From Desulfocapsa sp. (GTDB taxonomy: Bacteria; Desulfobacterota; Desulfobulbia; Desulfobulbales; Desulfocapsaceae): a DNA stretch of 63,708 nucleotides. The stretch is taken from positions 1 to 63,708 of the forward strand of contig VMSP01000103.1 in NCBI GenBank assembly GCA_013792135.1. Reading direction: 5' to 3'. Shown here in pieces: positions 10,591 through 16,684 of this stretch. The translations under genes were made by a program, and so were the position numbers. Position 1 is the stretch's first letter. Every line of letters begins with the position of its first letter. The notes under the pieces were generated by a model. It saw only the letters and a program-made list of their open reading frames with translations. It had not been told where the DNA came from and made no database searches.

Positions 10591-10820
10591 TTAAAAACAG
10601 TAGCGTAGTAGATCCCAACCGTCCTTGTTGACAGCGACTCGCTCTTTCAGTTGGGCCTCATGGCGTTAACTTTCTGTTTAAGATTGTCGACCTGCTTGGT
10701 ATATTTGATACGAGCATCGGCTGTAAGGCTTTTTTGCGGGGTCTCGAACTCGGCTAATTTGGCCTGTACCTGTTTCAATTCTTCCTCTATCTTTTGTTTG
10801 TAGACCTCTTTGCTGTTCAT
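10591..10820 (-). pseudogene. Frameshifted paralogue of the coiled-coil protein
   Basis: ATG at 10820 (behind AAGGAAAG) opens a 57-residue frame, MNSKEVYKQKIEEELKQ..., ending at TGA 10647-10649. It aligns without gaps to residues 1-60 of the protein at 10236-10532. Past the stop, the frame one base over continues the alignment (LKERVAVNKDGWDLL against LKALGEASDDTWEEL) with no change of length, up to a TAA at 10591. A single lost base at AAC/TGA explains this. A short 57-residue product may still be made. Confidence 0.65.
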
Positions 10821-11052
10821 AACGTCTTTCCTTTATATATGTTAGGGGATGGAGGAATTTTTGCTTTTTTTGACAAGTCGGTCCAAAAGCAAATACCACC
10901 ACGCGACCTGCCGTTTGTCAGCCTGCAAAGATTTGCATGCTCAAATTCAGTCATCTATGCAGGGTGGTATGCTTAAGGAGTGATTGTCGTATGCAAGTTA
11001 ATATAGGATCTCTGTCCACTTTCCTGCTTGTATGGACCGTTCAAGGGGCCAC

Positions 11053-11199
11053 TTAGAGGCGTCGACCTTGAATGACGCGAAGCAGAATCATTACGACTGC
11101 GACGATCAAAAGGATATGAATAAATCCGCCCATGGTGTAGGAGGAGACAAAACCTAGAATCCAGAGGATAACCAAGACAACTGCAATTGTTTCGAGCAT
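11053..11199 (-). CDS. Small membrane protein, lmo0937 family
   Basis: 48 residues beginning MLETIAVVLVILWILGF and ending RVIQGRRL. Two hydrophobic helices (4-20 and 26-42) flank a short turn (SSYTMGGF), as expected for the lmo0937-type two-helix inner-membrane proteins often found beside BON and stress genes. AGGAG precedes ATG by five bases. Function unknown; the neighbours suggest envelope stress. Confidence 0.8.
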   Translation of the reverse strand: MLETIAVVLVILWILGFVSSYTMGGFIHILLIVAVVMILLRVIQGRRL

Positions 11200-11261
11200 T
11201 TTTTCTCCTTTTTCCATAGCTTGAGGAATTGAGAATCTGGCGGCCCACTGTTTGGAGCGTC

Positions 11262-11310
11262 AGCCTTTAGGCTTCAAACTGCCAGTCAGGCAGCTTGAAG
11301 CCTAAAGGCT
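11262..11310. repeat. Long stem-loop between two small genes
   Basis: Perfect 16-bp arms (AGCCTTTAGGCTTCAA at 11262-11277, complement at 11295-11310) with a further inner CTGCC/GGCAG stem. There is no T-run on either side. It lies between the BON lipoprotein gene and the lmo0937-type gene, both minus strand, and may be an mRNA-stabilising or processing hairpin or a weak terminator. Confidence 0.7.
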
Positions 11311-11383
11311 CCTTCGTAACAATTCTTTTCAACGGGCGGCGGTTATAATCGGCCTTAGACTGGATGCCTGGAATAATGGCCTG

Positions 11384-11695
11384 TCATTTGAGTTGCATGT
11401 CATTTTTGACTGATGTTACTCCTTTGACATTACGTGTGACTTCGATCGCTTGGTTGATATCCGCCTGGGAATTGACGAAACCGCTCAATTGAACGACTCC
11501 CTTGAAGGTTTCAACATTGATCTCGCTTGACTTCAGAGAAGGGGCATCGAGTATTGCAGCCTTGACCTTTGTGGTGATAACTGTATCGTCGACATATTCT
11601 CCGGTTCCTTCGTGCTTAGATGTTGAGGCGCATCCCACGAAAAAGGTCAACAGCATGATTAAAGAAAAAGCGGAAAAAAATTTTGAATGTTTCAT
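11384..11695 (-). CDS. BON-domain lipoprotein
   Basis: 103 residues. The start at 11695 is chosen because GGAGGGA lies about 7 bases before it and a lipoprotein signal follows (MKHSKFFSAFSLIMLLTFFVGC). The single BON domain occupies ~35-103 (DDTVITTKVKAAILDAP...VKGVTSVKNDMQLK), as in OsmY-like periplasmic stress proteins. Lipid anchoring at C23 is predicted. Probably first in a run of small minus-strand envelope genes. Confidence 0.85.
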   Translation of the reverse strand: MKHSKFFSAFSLIMLLTFFVGCASTSKHEGTGEYVDDTVITTKVKAAILDAPSLKSSEINVETFKGVVQLSGFVNSQADINQAIEVTRNVKGVTSVKNDMQLK

Positions 11696-12084
11696 GGTTA
11701 ATCCCTCCAAATAAGAAAAAACTCAATATTCCTGGACAGTAAAAAAAACAGGAATTCCTGTGATACCCTTTGTTACGTTATCAACTTTCTTATGAAACTT
11801 AAAAAAGATAGCGGCAATAAGGTGTCAAACAAAAAGCATGGTGCCATTCTTCACTGCTTTTAATTAAAGCAAAGTTTGTGCCAGATTTTTAATGTTCGAT
11901 GTTTCCTCATCTATCATCCTTATTTTTATGAATAATTATACAAGAAGGCATCTGCCGGGCGGTTATGCATAGCCATATAAAAAGGGTTATATTTGGCCGG
12001 TGGTCATATGCAACCAATGATATGGGGGTGCAGTTTGGACTGTTCTCCTTAGATATCGAGTATTCTTCTCATGGTTGGCTCATG
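11696..12084. other. Intergenic stretch, no gene
   Basis: About 390 bases, AT-rich. It must hold the promoter of the BON lipoprotein gene, but no confident -35/-10 pair was picked out. It leads into the IS3 remnant. Confidence 0.5.
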
Positions 12085-12318
12085 GATCTGCAGATTCATA
12101 AGCGCCGAGTGCGCAGTGCTGGTTTATATTGAAGGTCCCCGGAGGTGTTGGGATTTGGGGTTTGTCTATCTTACGGCGGTAGTTGATTGGGCTAGCAGGA
12201 AAGTTTTGGCTGCAAAGATCGCGATCACATTGGAGGCCTGTCATGCGGTCGATGTCCTGTTCGAGGCATTCAATCGTCACTGCACAATCGGAGATAGTCA
12301 CAACTTCCCTGCCTTTCA
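12085..12318 (+). mobile_element. Decayed IS3-family transposase fragment
   Basis: Two frames together read as part of an IS3-type OrfB: IHKRRVRSAGLY in the frame of 12085, then GFVYLTAVVDWASRKVLAAK in the frame of 12071, followed by a helical stretch matching the region after the first DDE aspartate. The frameshift, the missing rest of the integrase core and the absence of terminal repeats show a non-functional relic. It marks the left side of the cytochrome operon region. Confidence 0.65.
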
Positions 12319-12432
12319 AAAAACATCCATTCCACAAACAAAAAATTAATATATGTTTCGCCATGGTATCGAACATAAAATAATATATTCCTAATACTAA
12401 AACAATATTATCAATAATGTTGATACGAAACG

Positions 12433-12486
12433 TTATTAGCAGCAATAAAAAATGAATTTTCATTCATTTCTTATTGCTGTTAATAA
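12433..12486. repeat. Palindrome overlapping the -35 region (possible operator)
   Basis: Arms TTATTAGCAGCAATAA (12433-12448) and TTATTGCTGTTAATAA (12471-12486) are complementary at 15 of 16 positions and enclose a further AT-rich partial dyad. The right arm contains the proposed -35 TTGCTG, so a bound dimeric regulator could block or recruit polymerase. Confidence 0.5.
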
Positions 12487-12502
12487 GAATGTTTTATATA
12501 CT
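12474..12502 (+). promoter_or_regulatory. Likely sigma-70 promoter of the cytochrome operon
   Basis: TTGCTG (12474-12479) and TATACT (12497-12502) are separated by 17 bases. Transcription would start near 12509, about 50 bases before the riboswitch core. The right arm of a 16-bp palindrome covers the -35 box. Confidence 0.6.
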
Positions 12503-12559
12503 AAAAAAAATATCAAAATGTGTAGCAAGAATGTGATAAGATTTTTGCATTCACCAATA

Positions 12560-12633
12560 CGAAATAAAGCCAAACCTGTTGTGAAGCAGGGACGGAAAGC
12601 CTCGGGATTCAGAAGTGAATTAGCCGGGCTGCC
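12560..12633 (+). promoter_or_regulatory. GEMM-I (cyclic di-GMP-I) riboswitch
   Basis: The conserved parts are in order: GCCAAACC (12569-12576), a P2 hairpin closed by a GTGA (GNRA) tetraloop (CCTGTT-GTGA-AGCAGG), GACGGAAAGCC (12591-12601), a variable P3 hairpin, and AGCCGGGCTGCC (12622-12633). Against the Vc2 riboswitch, positions 21 and 46 read C and G where Vc2 has G and C, a compensatory swap. Position 20 then aligns as G, which favours cyclic di-GMP over the A20 class that prefers cGAMP. Its 3' strand is shared with a terminator, so binding should increase read-through into the cytochrome operon at 12976. Confidence 0.92.
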
Positions 12634-12664
12634 ATATCAAAGCGGTAGCTCGGTTTTTTTTTTT
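12624..12664 (+). terminator. Riboswitch-controlled intrinsic terminator
   Basis: CCGGGCTGCC (12624-12633) can pair over all ten positions (two of them G-U) with GGTAGCTCGG (12644-12653), followed by eleven T. The left arm is also the 3' strand of the riboswitch, so ligand-bound folding and termination exclude each other. This predicts an ON switch. Confidence 0.85.
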
Positions 12665-12975
12665 GTCCAGCGATATGTCACTTTGGCTGTCAGGTGAAGA
12701 TGTCAAGTCTGGTAATGGGATAGAATGATGAAACAATCCAGAAAGATGGGTTGTCTCAAATGATTTACAAAAGGTTTAATAAAAAATAAAAAGTCCGTTA
12801 ACACCGCTAAAAAAGCATTGGTCACCAGCCAGGAAAACGTAAGTGTTTTTTTTGAGTCGTTTATGTCGGTTCGCTGTTTGGTACTATTGGAGAAAGTAAG
12901 CAAGTAGCACTTTAGCATTTAAGTAGTGAAATAATTTTCAAATCCGGTCACTTTGCGTACTGGAGGGAGGGATTA

Positions 12976-14172
12976 ATGAGAGATCATGAAGTTAAACAAG
13001 GGCTTGTTTTTATCTGGATAATAATGTCCTTCACCCTATTGCTACCGCAGTACTTGTATGCGGACGATGAGGAGGCCTGTCTCGTCTGTCACAAGTACCC
13101 TGGTCTGGGGAGGATAGATAAGGATGGGAGTATGCGCCTTTTTTACGTGAAGGATGGCACCTACAAAAATTCTGTACATGGAAAAGTACTGTGTAGGAAT
13201 TGTCATCTCAATCTTGATGTAATCCCTCATACCGACACCAAGAAAGTCGACTGTGCGACCAAATGTCATCTCAAAGAACCATCCACCGACCGGGATTTCT
13301 CCCATGGTTCACACTACACTGAGATCAACGACAGTGTTCACGGCAAAGTCACCAAAGATGGTAAACCGAAAAAATTTAGCGAGGACATGCCAGGCTGCAC
13401 TGCTTGCCATGTTAATGCAGTTTACCGGCCCGTCAGCAGTATTACAGGCCAGGAAGCGGGTGTTTCGGCCGACGCCCTGAGACGATGTCTCGGCTGCCAT
13501 GAAAACAAAGAGTGGACCAATCGCTTTTACCGGCATTTCAGTCACCGACTGCATAGTTCAAAGACCTCCAAAGAAACTGTCTTACTTTGCCTTCGATGCC
13601 ATGAAAATGAAAAGATGATGTCCCGGCATGGACTTGTCGCCACCGCCAACTATAAGGACACATTCCACTGGAAAGGCGTGCTTTTCAATGACCCCAACGC
13701 ACCCGACTGCATCAGTTGTCATGCGCCGGTGGGGTATCCCGTGCATGGCATGAAAAGCATGGTGGAACCCGCTTCAGCGGTTTATAAAAACAACCTGCGC
13801 CAGACCTGCGCCAACATCTCCGGAGTTCAACAATGCCATCCAAATGCAACGGCAAAGTTTGCGGAAGGAGAAATTCATCAGGCCGGCTTGGGACTTGAAG
13901 ACACAATTGCGGCATTTATCAAGGATAAAAATGCATTAAGCGACATCGACGTCTTAAGAAAGGAACGTCGGTTCCGTAACCTTTTTGCCAATGTTGATGT
14001 TGACCCTGGAACTTTTGACAAAGACGAAGCCTTCCATAGAAAAGTATACGGCCTCGTGCGATATGTCTACACCTTATTAATCACTGTAGTTATTGGAGGA
14101 ATGCTCCTTCATCAGATTCTGGACTTTTATCGAACCGTTAAAAATCTGAAAAAACACGGGGGAAAAAACTGA
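12976..14172 (+). CDS. Membrane-anchored multiheme cytochrome c, 6 to 8 hemes
   Basis: 398 residues; first gene of the riboswitch-controlled operon, start behind GGAGGGAGGG. The N-terminal signal segment (~10-28) leads to a periplasmic domain with six CXXCH motifs (CLVCH, CRNCH, CTACH, CLGCH, CLRCH, CISCH) plus two unusual candidates, CX3CH (CATKCH) and CX8CH (C-ANISGVQQ-CH). A C-terminal helix (~365-385) anchors it. It would take electrons from the membrane b-type subunit, whose gene overlaps it (TGATG). The arrangement recalls Geobacter Cbc-type quinol:cytochrome complexes. Whether the two atypical motifs bind heme cannot be told from sequence. Confidence 0.88.
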   Translation: MRDHEVKQGLVFIWIIMSFTLLLPQYLYADDEEACLVCHKYPGLGRIDKDGSMRLFYVKDGTYKNSVHGKVLCRNCHLNLDVIPHTDTKKVDCATKCHLKEPSTDRDFSHGSHYTEINDSVHGKVTKDGKPKKFSEDMPGCTACHVNAVYRPVSSITGQEAGVSADALRRCLGCHENKEWTNRFYRHFSHRLHSSKTSKETVLLCLRCHENEKMMSRHGLVATANYKDTFHWKGVLFNDPNAPDCISCHAPVGYPVHGMKSMVEPASAVYKNNLRQTCANISGVQQCHPNATAKFAEGEIHQAGLGLEDTIAAFIKDKNALSDIDVLRKERRFRNLFANVDVDPGTFDKDEAFHRKVYGLVRYVYTLLITVVIGGMLLHQILDFYRTVKNLKKHGGKN

Positions 14173-15749
14173 TGAATTCAGAATATACTACACCATCCGA
14201 CAATGACAACAAGTCCACGAACATGACACCATCCGGGGAAATCATACGTCTTAACGGCCATGAAAGGCTTCAGCACCTCTTCACCTTTTTAACCTTTTTT
14301 ATTTTGGTGGCCTCCGGATACGCCCTGCGCATGCCGGAAGAATGGATTCTGAAGCTTGGAGATGCCGGAAAAACTCTTTTCTACTACCGGGGACTCTTGC
14401 ACCGTATTGCTGGTGTGATTATGATCCTTGCTGGTTTATATCACATCGTTTATCTGGCCGCCCACAGGGAGGGCAGATCATTCTTTATGGCCATGATACC
14501 CAATCTGAAAGATGCAAAGGACATTTTTCAAAACCTTGCCTACTACATTGGAAAGCGGCCAAGTCCACCTGACTTCGACCGCTTCGACTATCGGGAAAAG
14601 GCTGAATATCTGGCACTTGTGGCTGGCACGATCATCATCTCCGTAACCGGTGTCATCCTGTGGACAGAGGCGTATTGGAGTAAATTCGCCCTTGATCTTT
14701 CCCTGCTCATTCACGGCATGGAAGCCATCCTCGCCACACTTGCCATCATTGTCTGGCATTTTTACTCCGTTCATTATAAACCCGGAAAATTTCCAATGAG
14801 CTGGGTGTGGATAACAGGGAAAATGCCATTACACGAGCTGGAAGAGGAACACCCGCTGCAGTACAAGAGGCTAATCGAACAGGGCCTTATCGACTCCAAT
14901 GACACGCACCATGCAACCCCCACCAAAAAAGGTTTTATGCAGGTCATCATTGAGGGAATTGTATTCTTGTCTTTTATTTTCTTTCTTGGCATTTCCGCAC
15001 TGCTGATCAAGCTGCTTTACTTCCCACCCGAGTATCAACGCCAGGATCAGATGGCGAATAAAGGGTCAATGGAAACCTTTTTCAAGAAATCCGAAGCTAA
15101 AGAAAGGATCGGCTATTTTCATACCCCTGACGCAAGTGTTGCGGTAACCGTCTCCAATCCTCCAGTCTGTGTGCAATGCCATGGCACTTTTCCCCATAGC
15201 AAGTCACCTGATGTTCGTTCATTCCTGAACATGCACAATTACTTCATGGCCTGTGAAACCTGTCACGTTCACCAAAGTGACATTGAGACAAAAATGGATT
15301 ATGTCTGGTTCGACAATCAAACAGATAACAGAGTAGACGCTCTTACTGGTGACAGTGGTGTTTACGGCGCCAAACTGGTTCCTATTCTTACGTCGAGCAC
15401 AGGCAAATTACAGCGTCTTGATCATTCGTCCAACGAAGATTTTGTCCGGGAATATCAAGCAAACAAGAACAAGCTCACGCTAGAGGAAAAGGCAAAGGCA
15501 AAGGTTGTTCTTCATAAAGATATCTCAAAGAAACCGGTTCAATGTACGGAGTGCCATGGCCAAAAACCATATATTGATTTTGCCACTGTTGGATATACTC
15601 CCGAACGGGCACAAAGCCTCTATCGTACTGAGGTAGCAGATATGATCAACAGGTACATGAAGTTCTATTTACCGACCATGTTTGACGCAGATCTCATGAG
15701 GAAAAAGAAAACAGAAGACTTGGAGAAAGAAAATAGGTCAACCAAGTAA
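14172..15749 (+). CDS. Diheme cytochrome b with triheme c C-terminal domain
   Basis: 525 residues. Residues ~25-240 hold four membrane helices with paired histidines (NGHERLQH, LLHRIAG, YHIVYLAAH, LLIHGMEA, VWHFYSVH), as in the FdnI/b561-like quinol-oxidising fold with two b hemes. A fifth helix (~255-285) is followed by a periplasmic domain with CVQCH, CETCH and CTECH. It probably oxidises menaquinol and passes electrons to the partner cytochromes. The start codon overlaps the previous stop by one base, so translation is coupled. A b-type membrane part fused to a short c-heme tail resembles CbcL/CbcB-type proteins, but exact orthology is not claimed. Confidence 0.88.
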   Translation: MNSEYTTPSDNDNKSTNMTPSGEIIRLNGHERLQHLFTFLTFFILVASGYALRMPEEWILKLGDAGKTLFYYRGLLHRIAGVIMILAGLYHIVYLAAHREGRSFFMAMIPNLKDAKDIFQNLAYYIGKRPSPPDFDRFDYREKAEYLALVAGTIIISVTGVILWTEAYWSKFALDLSLLIHGMEAILATLAIIVWHFYSVHYKPGKFPMSWVWITGKMPLHELEEEHPLQYKRLIEQGLIDSNDTHHATPTKKGFMQVIIEGIVFLSFIFFLGISALLIKLLYFPPEYQRQDQMANKGSMETFFKKSEAKERIGYFHTPDASVAVTVSNPPVCVQCHGTFPHSKSPDVRSFLNMHNYFMACETCHVHQSDIETKMDYVWFDNQTDNRVDALTGDSGVYGAKLVPILTSSTGKLQRLDHSSNEDFVREYQANKNKLTLEEKAKAKVVLHKDISKKPVQCTECHGQKPYIDFATVGYTPERAQSLYRTEVADMINRYMKFYLPTMFDADLMRKKKTEDLEKENRSTK

Positions 15750-15750
15750 A

Positions 15751-16680
15751 ATGATTTTCTACCGCTGGTTGCCTCTTTCGTTTTGCCTGCTTCTGCTATT
15801 ATCTGCCGGTGCTGTTTCTGCAAAAAACAGCACCGGCGAGATAATAGCCTACAAACAGGTTCTTGAGATATCAGGCCCCCTCAAGCTGCCAAGCGATGTC
15901 GCCGTTGATGGCAAAGGATACATATACGTCCTCGACGGTACCGCAAATCTTGTGCGTGTATACGACAAGAATGGAATGCCTCTTTTCACTTTTGGCGGTG
16001 ATGAGATGCTGAACCAGCCCCTGGGTATCGATGTTTCACCCGCGGGTGAAGTACTGGTTGCCGATTCCGGCAACCATCGGCTGGCTTATTTTGCCTTGGG
16101 ACAAACAACGCCTCAGTATTTTGATTTACCATCTCCCCCCGATGGTAAACCTGCAGATCCCACGGATGTGCATTTTGGGATAAATAATCACAGCTTTCTC
16201 GCAGTTGACAATGACAACCACAGGATACTTGCCTTGGATCACAGCGGAGCAATTCTCTGGTCGCGAGGGGGGATGGGGCGTAATCCTGGCGAGTTTCGTT
16301 TTCCTTTCATGATGGATCAAGATGATGCAGGAAATATCTATGTCGTGGAGGTAATTAATACCCGGGTTCAGGTTCTTGATGCCAAAGGCAACTACTCCCA
16401 ATTTATTGGTGAATGGGGTATTGAACCAGGACAGCTGTATAGACCAAAGGGCGTGGCTGTCAGTAACAACGACGAGGTATTTGTCTCAGACAGCTATCTC
16501 GGGGTTATTCAGGTCTTTGATCGAGAGGGACGGCTCACAGGTATTGTGGGAGATGAAAATGGCAATCTCAGAAAATTCATTACCCCTGTCGGCATGACTT
16601 TATCGGATAATCGACTGTTTGTTGTTGAAATGTTTAAAAATCGAATCACTGTATTACAAAGACAGAAGTCGGAGAATTAA
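15751..16680 (+). CDS. Periplasmic NHL-repeat beta-propeller protein
   Basis: 309 residues with a clear signal peptide (~1-24, cleavage after AVSA) and about six NHL-type blades, e.g. LKLPSDVAVDGKGYIYVLD, LNQPLGIDVSPAGEVLVAD and LYRPKGVAVSNNDEVFVSD. No heme motif. NHL proteins often accompany multiheme electron-transfer operons and may act as an assembly platform or docking protein. It starts 1 nt after the previous stop. Its signal-peptide codons contain a 22-bp near-perfect hairpin (15796-15847). Confidence 0.85.
   Translation: MIFYRWLPLSFCLLLLLSAGAVSAKNSTGEIIAYKQVLEISGPLKLPSDVAVDGKGYIYVLDGTANLVRVYDKNGMPLFTFGGDEMLNQPLGIDVSPAGEVLVADSGNHRLAYFALGQTTPQYFDLPSPPDGKPADPTDVHFGINNHSFLAVDNDNHRILALDHSGAILWSRGGMGRNPGEFRFPFMMDQDDAGNIYVVEVINTRVQVLDAKGNYSQFIGEWGIEPGQLYRPKGVAVSNNDEVFVSDSYLGVIQVFDREGRLTGIVGDENGNLRKFITPVGMTLSDNRLFVVEMFKNRITVLQRQKSEN
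15796..15847 (+). repeat. 22-bp stem-loop inside the NHL gene's signal-peptide codons
   Basis: Arms 15796-15817 and 15825-15847 are complementary throughout except for one bulged base (left arm CTATTATCTGCCGGTGCTG...). The loop is seven bases. It lies 45 bases into the coding region. No T-run follows, so a pause, processing or stability element is more likely than a terminator. Confidence 0.75.
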
Positions 16681-16684
16681 ATTA

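Noticed and set aside
10973-11248. 91-codon minus-strand open frame
   Set aside because: Overlaps the 48-residue lmo0937-type gene in another frame, which has the ribosome binding site and a membrane pattern.
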